The position numbers were made by a program, and so were the translations under genes. The notes under the pieces are model-generated. The model did not search any database. It was given only the letters and a program-made list of their open reading frames with translations, and was not told where the DNA came from. From Saccharum officinarum (Eukaryota; Streptophyta; Magnoliopsida; Poales; Poaceae), in assembly GCA_020631735.1 (NCBI GenBank), contig CM036160.1, positions 1,224,407 through 1,288,406 of the forward strand: a stretch of DNA of 64,000 bases, in the 5' to 3' direction. Positions 10,101 through 19,633 of this stretch are shown piece after piece; the stretch's first letter is position 1; the number at the start of each line of letters is the position of its first letter.

Positions 10101-11835
10101 CTCCAGTTCTTGCACAACCCGACATCGAGAAACCTTTTGATGTGTTCTGCGACGCATCAAAAACAGGATTAGGGTGTGTGCTAATGCAAGAAGGAAGAGT
10201 AATTGCTTATGCCTCCCGGCAGTTGAGAAAACATGAAATCAATTATCCGACACATGATCTTGAGCTTGCCGCTGTTGTGCATGCCTTAAAGATTTGGAGA
10301 CACTATCTACTGGGTAACGTGTGCAACATTTTCACCGATCATAAGAGTCTCAAGTACATTTTCACCCAACCAGAATTGAACATGAGACAGCGAAGATGGT
10401 TAGAACTGATCAAAGACTACAACTTGAATGTACAGTATCACCCTGGGAAAGCCAATGTGGTAGCTGATGCTTTAAGCAGAAAGTCACATTGTCTGAACGT
10501 GCAACCCTTGCTGGAAGATGGTTTCGATCTAATGCACCCTGCCGTGCTACATAGTATTCAGGTCAGTTGTTCCTTGGAGAGTAAGATTATAGAAGGTCAG
10601 AAAACAGACAAGGGGATATTCCACATCAAAAAGAAGATTCAAGAAGAACCCTCGAAACACTTCAGGGTGGATGAGCAGGATGTGTTGTGGTTCGACAACC
10701 GTCTTGTTGTTCCAAAGGATAGAGAGCTTAAGAATAAAATTTTGGATGAAGCTCATCTCTCCAAGTTGTCTATTCATCCTGGCAGCAGTAAAATATATCA
10801 AGAACTAAGACCTCGTTATTGGTGGACCAAGATGAAGAAGGAAATTGCAGCGTATGTAGCCAGATGTGACACATGTTGTAGAGTAAAAGCAATTCACATG
10901 AAGCCTGCCGGAATGCTACAACCTTTGTCAGTGCCGAGTTGGAAGTGGGATGACATAAGTATGGATTTTATCACGGGTCTACCCACTACTCAAAAAGGTC
11001 ACGATTCCATTTGGGTAATTGTGGATCGTCTTACTAAGACAGCCCACTTTCTGCCTGTCAAAACGGAATATAGACCACCTCAATATGCTGAGAAGTATAT
11101 TGCAGAGATTGTGAGGTTGCATGGCATACCAAAGACTATAGTGTCTGACAGAGGGTCACAGTTCACTGCTCACTTTTGGGAGCATTTGCACAAAGGTTTG
11201 GGGACTAGTCTGATTCGTAGCACTGCCTATCATCCTCAAACAGATGGTCAAACTGAGAGAGTTAATGCTGTTCTAGAAGATATGTTAAGAGCCTGTGTGT
11301 TGTCTTCCAGAGGTTCATGGGAGTCATGGTTACCATTAGCAGAGTTCTCATACAATAACAGCTATCAAGAGAGTATCAAGATGGCACCTTTTGAGGCTCT
11401 GTATGGCCGAAAGTGTAGAACACCGTTAAACTGGATTGAGCCAGGAGAAAGAAGGTATTATGGTATTGACTTCGTAGAAGAAGCCGAAAGGAAAGTTCAT
11501 ATCATCCAGCAGAATATGAGAGCAGCTCAGTCACGTCAGAAAAGTTATGCAGATAAGAGAAGGAGACCGCTTGTGTTCGAAGTTGGTGACTATGTTTATC
11601 TAAAAGTTACGCCAATGAAAAAGAAAAGATTTGGTGTGCGCAGAAAGCTGGCCGCCAGATTTGTGGACCTTATAAAATCCTGGAACGGAAGGGTCCTGTG
11701 GCTTACAAATTGGATTTACCAGAGTCAATGGGTGCTATATTCCCAGTTTTTCATGTATCACATCTCAAGAAGTGTTTGCGCGTTCCAGAGGAAAGGATTG
11801 AACCTCGAGGCATAAAACTGAAGTCAGATCTGGTG

Positions 11836-11997
11836 TATCGTGAGCAGCCAGTTCGAGTATTGGATACCAAGGAAAGGGCTACTCGAAACAGTGTGGTGAA
11901 AACATATAAGATACAATGGAGTCATCACGATGAAGGGGATGCATCTTGGGAAACGGGTGAATACTTAAAGAATGCCTACGAAGATTTTTATAATAAA
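11836..11997 (+). other. Chromodomain at the integrase C-terminus
   Basis: This part of pol encodes about 54 residues running from a Val-Leu-Asp strand through TRNSVVKTYKIQW to ASWE and a final helix, the pattern of chromodomains in plant chromoviruses. In the family this domain guides integration to heterochromatin, in studied cases through methylated H3K9. The first aromatic cage position seems replaced, as in many plant chromovirus domains, so direct methyl-lysine binding is not certain. Confidence 0.8.
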
Positions 11998-12028
11998 TGG
12001 TTCGTAACCCAAATCTCGGGACGAGATT

Positions 12029-12046
12029 TTTATAAGGGGGGAGGGC
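12029..12046 (+). other. Polypurine tract
   Basis: TTTTATAAGGGGGGAGGGC directly precedes the 3' LTR and would prime plus-strand DNA synthesis. It is also translated in frame as the last residues of the pol reading frame. Confidence 0.85.
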
Positions 12047-13620
12047 TGTAACACTCCGGTGTTAAGCAATGCATTTTTGCATGGCAATCATATTGCATAG
12101 CATTCATATCATTATAATCATGTATGATAATGGTATAATTCGATTAAAATAAAAGCTTAAACATGCTATATTTTAATGGACTAAATAATATGATAATCAC
12201 ATTATATCAAAAGCCTTGCAACCATAATTCTTACATCACTTGGAACTTTAGTTCAAATTTTGGAGCTCAAATTTTGTCAAAACTTGTTCAAAAATAATTA
12301 TGAAAAATATTCAAAATTTTCCCCTATTTTAGCTTTTATTCTGTCATTCAAAATCTATCAAGAATTTTGAGTTGGCCCCTTAATCAAAGTTGTAGAGAAT
12401 TTAATTTTTAGCAACTTTTATTTTTGGGCCAAATCCATAAAATGACTTCTTCTTGTTCAAAATGTGGTTTGAAGTTTGAAATGCATTTAAATTTGAAATT
12501 TGGAAAATCAAAAAAATCATTTTCTCCTTAGCAGGGCCGCCGCCTCCCGTTCGGCCCACGGCCAGATGCGGCCCGCGCACCCGCGCGCGCGCGCCCGCAC
12601 CGCCTCCGCCCCGGCCGGCCAGCCGGCCTCCTCCTTCCTCCGCTCGCCCCGCACCCGCCGCGTCGCGCGCCACGCCGCGACCGCGGCAGAGGAGCACCGC
12701 CGCGTGGCGGCCCCGCGCCTGCATCAACCCGCCGCGCGTCAGCCGCGGCTGCCACTGCGCCCACGCCACGCGCTCGCCTACACCTGCTGAGGCCCGCGCA
12801 CTCGCTCGCTCGCGCCCGCACTTCCTCTTCCTCCCCTCCCGAGCCGAGAGCTCGAGCTCCGCCCTCGCCGCGACCGCCGCTCCGCCGGCGTGAAGCTCCG
12901 CACCGCCGCGCCATTTTCCGATTGCCCGCGCCCGCAGCTCCGCCTCGCCTTCCTCGGCTCACGGTCATTCGCTCGCGTTTGCGCCGCCTTCCGAGCTCTA
13001 GGTGAGCTTCTCCACGCCTCGCCACCGACGGCCATGGCGCCACCGTGCGCGCCTCGCCCGTCGAGGCGGCTCCCCGCTACCCTCTCACCTCTAGCTCCAA
13101 AATGGATTCGCCACTTCATCGCGGTTCTCATGCGCTCTTGCCCCGCCTGCTCGCGACCGGAGACGGCGGTCGGCCGCAGCCCGCCGCCGCGACGTCGAGC
13201 GCGCGCGGACGCGGCGACCGCGCTCGGCTCTCGCGGAGCGACAGGCCGTGCCTCTGGCCGCGCCCCGAGCGGGCCGGCTCGGCGTTCCTCCCGCACGTGA
13301 ACAGCCGGAAACGGCCACGGCCGACTGTTGATCTCGGGCCGGCCCAATCTCTTTAACAGAAAACAAATTTCGATTTCTTTTATTATTCTTGATGAAAAAC
13401 ACTTTGGAAAATGATTTCTTGGTCATTTTAGCTCCAAAATTGGTGAAATAAATTTCTATTGATATACATTGAATCAGATCTACAATATAAAAATGTTGCA
13501 TGTCATATTTGATGTACTTTTCTGTAGTGTTTTATTTAATCCTTGAAATTGGTGTTTTTTGAAAAATTGATAAGAAAATGTAGAAAAATCAGAAAATTGT
13601 GGTTCCAAGTTTATTAATCC
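12047..13620 (+). repeat. 3' LTR, left 1.57 kb only
   Basis: This matches the 5' LTR from its first base to about 3117 and is then cut by the N gap. The missing part should be about 2.3 kb. Compared with the 5' LTR it shows many 1-3 base indels in the G+C-rich block and few changes in the AT-rich parts, which may reflect sequencing or assembly error as well as age. Confidence 0.93.
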
Positions 13621-13720
13621 NNNNNNNNNNNNNNNNNNNNNNNNNNNNNNNNNNNNNNNNNNNNNNNNNNNNNNNNNNNNNNNNNNNNNNNNNNNNNNNN
13701 NNNNNNNNNNNNNNNNNNNN
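13621..13720. other. Assembly gap (100 N)
   Basis: Exactly 100 Ns, the usual placeholder for a gap of unknown size. The sequence to the right does not continue the LTR, so at least about 2.3 kb of LTR and the element's right border are missing here. Confidence 0.99.
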
Positions 13721-14276
13721 GGCTGGCAGGGTCGTCCAACGCGACGCAGAGGCAGGATCTCCTCGATGACCTTCGTCCCGGCAACGACGGCCGCGCGGCG
13801 CATGTGGACGTCGACGTCGTGGAGGCATGCTTGGTCCTGCGGATCAGACCAGACCAGATCAGATCCGATCGGAGAGAGGGTTCGCCTAGTCGCTATAGTA
13901 CATGTATCCTTTATATATTATATATAAATAAGATGAATCTGCGTCGGCTTCGGCTTCGGCCTTTATTACCTTCACACGTCATGGTCATGCTCCCGGTGAA
14001 CTTGTGATAGCCAACGATTTTTATTTACTGTTTTTTCGTTATTTTATTTATACACGTGCGACACGCACGTATTTATAGTTGTGATTAACGACATTTTATT
14101 TATTAATGTGATATCATGGTTTTAAAAATATTATATATTTGTTTTTAGATCTTGAATATTAAAAGAGTTCTTTCATAAGAACACAATTCATAGGTATATA
14201 TAGTATGAATTTCATGATTTAAGCACATGGCCCGGAATGACACAACAAAATATTCACTCACAATTCACAGTTGAAT
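13721..14276. other. Unassigned; short G+C-rich possible gene fragment then AT-rich sequence
   Basis: The first 130 bp are G+C-rich and open in a plus frame and in two minus frames, so this may be the edge of an exon next to the gap, but no family is recognisable and the strand cannot be decided. The rest is AT-rich with no ORF. A perfect small hairpin, ACGTGCG and CGCACGT around a 3-base loop, lies near 14054-14070. Confidence 0.3.
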
Positions 14277-14293
14277 ATACCAATAATTATTTT

Positions 14294-14612
14294 TTATTGA
14301 AAATTACACAGTACAACGTAGACGCCCATAACACATATGCACACACACTCCTATGAACACATATAGGCAAACCCTACCCTTACGAGCACCTCCTTATGAG
14401 CACCTCCGAAGGACTGAACCAACAGATCTTGAAATTCACGAAGTCACGCCTCGCTATCGACGGGGGCATCGCCGACCACTAAAAGCATAGCGCCGTTAAA
14501 TCCTGAAATAAATTTAGAAAATACAAGCACTCGTACCAAGTCGAGAACTTGAGCCCGGGTAGGTATGTTCCACCACAAGAAACCCAACCAGCTGATCTAT
14601 AATCAGTTCGTT
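14294..14612 (-). mobile_element. tRNA-derived SINE with 17-bp TSD
   Basis: The segment is flanked by a perfect 17-bp direct repeat, ATACCAATAATTATTTT, at 14277-14293 and 14613-14629, as expected for target-primed reverse transcription. Read on the minus strand, the head has polymerase III box-like sequences (A box near ATCAGCTGGTTGGG, B box near GGGCTCAAGTTCTC), and the body has the look of a common grass SINE family. The tail at the left is A/T-rich. Confidence 0.8.
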
Positions 14613-14715
14613 ATACCAATAATTATTTTGGTAATATAGTACACAGTTCATAACCCCTAGATCATATATTTTGCAGAGGAATGATTCCATACTTTACTAA
14701 TTACTAGTGGCCATT

Positions 14716-14734
14716 CACGTGCGGCACACACGTG
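14716..14734 (-). terminator. Helitron 3'-terminal hairpin
   Basis: CACGTG repeated in inverted form around the loop CGGCACA, close to the CTAG end. In Helitrons such a hairpin marks the end of rolling-circle transfer; it is not a transcription terminator. Confidence 0.7.
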
Positions 14735-15719
14735 TCTATGGTAAGACATACTCATATCTAAATGCTTTCCTCCATTGCTATCTATGCCGCTAGCCCGCTA
14801 TATCCTTGATTTGCTCTGCTTTCCAAATAGAAGAATCAAGAAACCCAGCCGTCAATAGCAGTAGCGTACGAAGATCAACTATCCTGACAAACCAATAAAT
14901 CTGAAAATGGAAAACATAATAAGTTAGACATCTGGCACTTTCTTCAGTGTCCATATTTGTTAATCAACCCATATTCAAGGAAACAGGGCTAAAGTCTCCT
15001 TTGTTTAAAAAAATCATTGATTTTAATAATTATATGGTTCAATTTCATTGACAAGTAACTCCTTTTTTTTGCGAACAATTGACAAGTAACTCCGTATACA
15101 AATAAAAGTTGTAGACTGACGCCTTGCTTGATTTAGGATGGACAATTCTGCAGTCAATTGGAGAAGGCAAGGAATTTAGGGACAAACACAGACATAAAGA
15201 ATATTTAGGACAAGGCTAGTAGTTCTTCATAGAATTTTTGCAATAGATAGAAACCATTACTTTTTTAAAACAAAGTTTCGACTATTATCCTATAATATGC
15301 ATTTATTTTACATTTGCCATAGCATTATTGTTAATTTCATGCTGGCTAAGTGGTTACAATATCAAACAATGGAAACTGATAAAGTCCATGGCCGTCGTGG
15401 CTGCATCCCTTTCTATCAGTGACGGATGGAGAGATGGATGTATAATGAATATGTCATAGGTGATGAAAGAGTTTCCACAGCAAAACTGGGTATGGCAATT
15501 TGTTCTTTGTCAAGATTTTTATATGACTAAACTACTAAAGTACTCCCACATACAGCGGATTTGCAGCTGAACACAAAGGCGAAGTGAGGTGACCTTGAAC
15601 AGGCCTGAGCAGATGGGAACCCGTGGCCAAACTCCACAGAATCAAGCACCGCCAAAATCCGCCTCTGCACACCTCTTGCAAAAGAAAAGGCCGTGCCATT
15701 GGAATTTCATGGAAGATAT

Positions 15720-15948
15720 TTGGCACAGGACTATTAGCACTGAATTCACATAATAAAGGAGACCATAAGCTTCAGATAATTTGGCACAGGATTATTAGCA
15801 CTGAATTCATATAAAGGAGACCATAAGCTTCAGATAATTTGGCACAGATTTATTAGCACTGAATTCTCATAAAGGAGACCATAAGCTTCAGATAATTTTG
15901 CCAGGATTATTAGCACTGAATTCATACAAAGCAGATCAGCTTCACAGA
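15720..15948. repeat. Tandem repeat, 58-61 bp unit, about 3.9 copies
   Basis: Units begin TTGGCACAGG at 15720, 15781 and 15839, with a diverged partial fourth from 15897. Each contains TATTAGCACTGAATTC and AAGCTTCAGATAAT. The array is inside the Helitron and is noncoding. Confidence 0.9.
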
Positions 15949-18073
15949 GCATCTATCCACTCATGACTCAACCAATGCGTAAGCAGGAAATTGTCAATTT
16001 TAAGCAAAATTTGCAATCAAAACTCAAACTATAAACCTAGATAGAACAAAAAAAAAGAAAGTTACTTAGCATCTAATCATATCAGGCAGATATCTCATAT
16101 TAATTATCTAACCAATGTTTTCACAAAAAAAAATTATCTAACCAATGGTGAGAACATAGCTATTTGGGCACTAGAATATGTAGCACACTGTTTGCTCAAA
16201 CTGGTTACCTCGAACTGCTATTACATGTATATGATGCGGCAAGGGGTTGCTTTGACCCAAGGCAACCTTGACACAGTATGTTTTCAGTTTGTGATGACGA
16301 AACAACAAGCTCTGCAGCATTAGAAGATGTTGTGAAATGTATTAGAGGAACTTGTGGATGCACTTAGAAAATTGCTCAAAGCATGAAGATCTTACCATTA
16401 CAATTCAAACAATTAACGCAACTCCTTTTACCATTACAATAGTTTGCAGCATGTCACGCAAACTATTGTTATTCCCTAAGTAAATGTAATCCGCAGGGTG
16501 TTTTTTGGTGCTTCCAGCATGTTGTTTAAAGTAATAGTCCGAAACAACATGTAAAATGAGGAGAGTAGCTTAATAAATAAAAAGTTTTTGTTCTTTAACA
16601 GTTGATAGACTACGGAACCCATACCTTGGAGCCATTACAGGACAGACAAAAGCAACGTATATTGCAATTGCAACCAGTAATCACTCCTTTTAGCACAGCC
16701 TTCTGCAACTTGCAAGCATAAATTACTTGTTAATAATTGCATGAGATACAAAAACCAGGCAGACAACAAATTAACCAAGGCAAAATGTCATCAGAGCAAC
16801 TCTAATTCCATGATGGCAACTTTATCCTTAAGCAGTATAATAAGAATAGAAATTCAGTTACCCTTGTGCTCCTCGGTAGCGTCATGTACTCCGCTTCCTC
16901 CCCCTCTGGCACCCGGTGCAGTACATCCTCACTTTCTCAACACCAGCCGCCATGGACAAACACTCAGACATCACTTCCTTCACTCTCACTCTCACTGCAG
17001 GTAAAAAGTAACAAGGTGATTAGGTTGTGGATAAACTCTAGAAATTTGTAACTTCAACTAACAAATAAAAACCTGTGGGAGGTAATCCCATTGGCTGATG
17101 GAGCAGATGTTCTGCCAGGCTCACTTTTCTCTGAAATTATAACGAGAAGTCTATTTTAATTTCCATACTCCGATTGGCTTTGATAATGAACTGTTGACCT
17201 TGGAAAAGACTCATTTCAGGATTACATGAAGACCAAAAGGGAACAGACACAGCTGAGTTTCAGCACGTCCATTTGTTGGCATAGGATACTGACCAAATGG
17301 ATGCATAGTCTGCCAATAATTTATTCACCATGCAAAAATATGTCAGCCAAACAAGATAAAAGGGTGCATGTACATTAGCTAGCATGTAGGTTAAATTTGT
17401 TAGGCATAAAAGTGCATACACAGGAGGATAAAAGGGTTTGATTTAAATATGAAAATCACATGTTCTTGCAATCTATAACACATATAAATACAAATTGACA
17501 TTTACGGTAGTAGAGAACAGAGGAGAGGATCTGTGAGTACAAACATGGGTAGCGTATTCGTACAAACAACTGGTGTCAACAGCGTTGGGTTGGAGAAGGA
17601 GGAAGAGAGGGCAGGAAACCACGTACCTTCACGGTGGCTGTGGGGATCTTCTCATGGTTGCTGCGGTGTACCCAGACAGTGCCGCCGCCTGGTCATCAAA
17701 ACTAAACAGCTGGATGATCCAAAGATCTCATAAAACATCAGTAATGAACAAATGTTGCCTGACAGCACAGTAAATCACATCTCTAGCAATATGGTCAACA
17801 TGACAGAAGAGCAACACTAAGGCATAACCCATGTATATTTATCAAATGTTATCTGGTCATTGCCAAACATGCTGCATCTACCCATTAGGAAATTAGCTTC
17901 AACAGCATCTACTTCAGTAACATTGATTCTAATTCTAACAAAAAAAATTGATTCTATAATCTCTTGCAGTAGGGTACCCAAAAATCACATCGCAACACGA
18001 ACTGTCCATTGAAATCTATAGATTCCACACATTACAGCTGCATCAAAAAAAGTGAAGAGAAATCAAGCAAAGG

Positions 18074-18187
18074 CTAGGGTGCCCACGTCGCGCTGGTGAT
18101 GTTGTACAGGCGGATGGAATCATCCTCGGTGGAGGTGACCAGAAGATTTTCCTTGCGGTGGAAGTTGAGGTAGTTTATCTTCCCGGC
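18074..18187 (-). pseudogene. Captured exon fragment of a WDR82/SWD2-like WD40 gene
   Basis: Read on the minus strand from 18187, after an acceptor-like CTGCAG, the frame encodes an open WD-repeat segment containing the motifs FHRKENLLVTS and EDDSIRLYNI, then ends in a TAG at 18076-18074. This resembles the first WD repeat of WDR82/SWD2-type proteins, subunits of the COMPASS H3K4 methyltransferase and of RNA 3'-end machinery. It lies at the 5' end of the Helitron in the same orientation, which is where Helitrons often carry host exons. The 350 bp upstream are open in one frame but look like UTR. Only one exon is clear, so this is a fragment. Assignment to WDR82 rather than another WD40 protein is moderate. 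Confidence 0.55.
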
Positions 18188-18894
18188 CTGCAGCCGATTT
18201 GGACGGTGAATTAGTGTGAGGCGAAAAACAACGCCGCCATCTTGTTCCCGACGGCTGCTGCTACAGTCGAGTCCGCCGCTGCCTAGATTACCGGTCGGAT
18301 GCTGCCCTCGCTCTCTCGCGTGCGGCGGTGTTGGGTTGCTCGTCGGTGTGCATGGATCTGGAGCAGAGCGTGTGGTGGAGTAGGGTTTGGGATTGGGGAG
18401 AGTGGATTGAGAGAGCCGCAGAGGACGTCGAAGCTGTCGTGGGTGCTGAGAGGAAGTTTCCCATGTGCGTGGGTACGGTGTGCGGGTAAGAAAATCGCAG
18501 GTGAAAAAAAACGCGAGGGTAGTGCGGCCACCAGAGATAAACACGTGTAAACGTTTACAAGTTTTCCGGCCGGGTCTGCTTCTCAGGTCACTATGGATGA
18601 TTTAGATACGTTGGATCTGTTTTTAATGAAGATCCAAGGGGCAAGAATCGAGGTGGGTAGGAGACATTAGGGTGGGAGGTTATTTTCAATTCATTCGCTC
18701 TTTTATAGTATAGAATAGATATAGAGATTTGCACATGTCCATTCTCTTCAAATTTGAACTGTGAGACACATGGTCACAAAGGAAAAACTTCTGTAGAGAT
18801 GATGTGCAATAAAAAAATAACCTCATTTTCACAAATCAATGTTAAACAAGATAGTACCTCATAAGCAGTCATCGGTATAGTTTTCCAAACGGGC

Positions 18895-19095
18895 CGCCCG
18901 GCACGGCACGGGCACGGGCACGGTGAGGTACGGCACGGCGAGGCACGGGCACGGGTGGCACGGCGGCCCGCCGTGCCGTGCCTGATAGTGCCGCCGTGCC
19001 CAAATCTCGGCCCAGGCACGGCCCTATCAGGGCATAACCGTGCCGTGCTGTGCCACCAGGCACGGCAGCACACCAGTGCCCGTGCCGGCCCAGGC
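18895..19095. repeat. hAT subterminal GGCACGG cluster, left
   Basis: Many copies of GGCACGG, GGGCACGG and the inverted CCGTGCC occur in about 200 bp next to the left TIR. A similar cluster lies at 22508-22690 at the right end. In hAT elements repeated subterminal motifs bind the transposase. Confidence 0.75.
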
Positions 19096-19633
19096 ACTAA
19101 GGCACAATTACATTACCAGAAGTCCAGCATCACAGATTTATATCACAGTTCACATCTTCACATAATCAAGCTAAGTTGCTAACCAGATTACCAGAATCAA
19201 CTACACAAGATCATTTTCATGTCTAACTGAGCAGAAAATGAGAAAAGCAATCAATCACAGATCAACACACAAAGAAGATAAGTAAATGGAAATATATTGG
19301 AGCTTAGTGCAATGGCTGCCTCATTAAAAACCTACCTAGGTAAAACTCACCCTTGTGAGAAACCCTAGGCAGGAAAAGAGTACAGCCAAGCTCCAAAATA
19401 GTTCAAAGTCCTTACATCATTGTTCATCTGTCCAAGTTCATATTACAGACCCATTATGCTAAAGAATGAAGACAGATTATAATCTAGCTATAGGTCTTCA
19501 AAAGCTTCATCAAGTTCCTCGACGGCTGCAGTTCTACAAAAGAAGAAGACAGTTAGCATTAGGAAACTAGAAAAGTATTAAGAGTTTGGGGATTAGGTTT
19601 AGTGATGTACGGTGTACCTTGGCGGCCGGAGCA

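Larger units (their letters stand above)
7530..12051 (+). pseudogene. Chromovirus gag-pol polyprotein, two single-base frameshifts
   Basis: Gag starts at the ATG at 7530, preceded by GCAG, and encodes a retrotransposon gag domain with a Pro-rich N-terminal region. Near 8025-8040 the frame slips by what looks like one lost base, and the rest follows from 8084. Counting from 8084: CCHC zinc knuckle C169/C172/H177/C182; aspartic protease D228-S-G; reverse transcriptase with the IDD pair at 543-544; RNase H Asp690; integrase zinc motif H891/H898/C928/C931 and catalytic D961, D1022, E1058 with 35 residues between the last two. A second lost base near 11660-11668 moves the frame again; the last part (11698-12051) holds a chromodomain at its residues about 47-100, with YKIQW and SWE. 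The TAA stop is made by the first bases of the 3' LTR. Both breaks are single-base, so draft sequence error is possible. Confidence 0.92.
1538..13620 (+). mobile_element. Ty3/gypsy chromovirus LTR retrotransposon with H3-tail ORF (3' LTR cut by gap)
   Basis: The element has a 5' LTR beginning TGTAACACTCC and ending TGTTACA, a methionine-tRNA-type primer-binding site, an extra ORF, gag-pol with a C-terminal chromodomain, a polypurine tract and the first 1.57 kb of the 3' LTR. The order protease, reverse transcriptase, RNase H, integrase, chromodomain defines a chromovirus; LTR length and sequence style suggest the Tekay branch. The five bases before the 5' LTR are ATAGT, but the matching TSD cannot be tested because the 3' LTR runs into Ns at 13621. 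Gag-pol has two one-base frameshifts, so this copy looks non-autonomous unless these are sequence errors. Confidence 0.93.
14704..18727 (-). mobile_element. Non-autonomous Helitron carrying gene fragments
   Basis: Read on the minus strand the element starts TCTCTATATCTATTC at 18727 and ends in CTAG at 14707-14704, and it lies exactly between A and T of the target, as Helitrons do. A hairpin with CACGTG arms and a 7-base loop (14716-14734) lies about 9 bases before the terminal CTAG. At 4.0 kb it lacks any Rep/helicase ORF, so it depends on other copies. It holds a WD40-type exon (18074-18187), a short tandem repeat (15720-15948) and AT-rich filler. A possible second captured exon on the minus strand near 17630-17700 ends in AAG|GTACGT and could not be assigned. 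Nothing further is recognisable in 15950-17600. Confidence 0.82.

Noticed and set aside
12500..13356. Matching ORFs in the 3' LTR
   Set aside because: Same artefact as in the 5' LTR; frames are not conserved between the two copies.
14045..14075. Second Helitron 3' end (hairpin ACGTGCG/CGCACGT)
   Set aside because: No CTAG-type terminus follows on either strand and no matching TC start was found.
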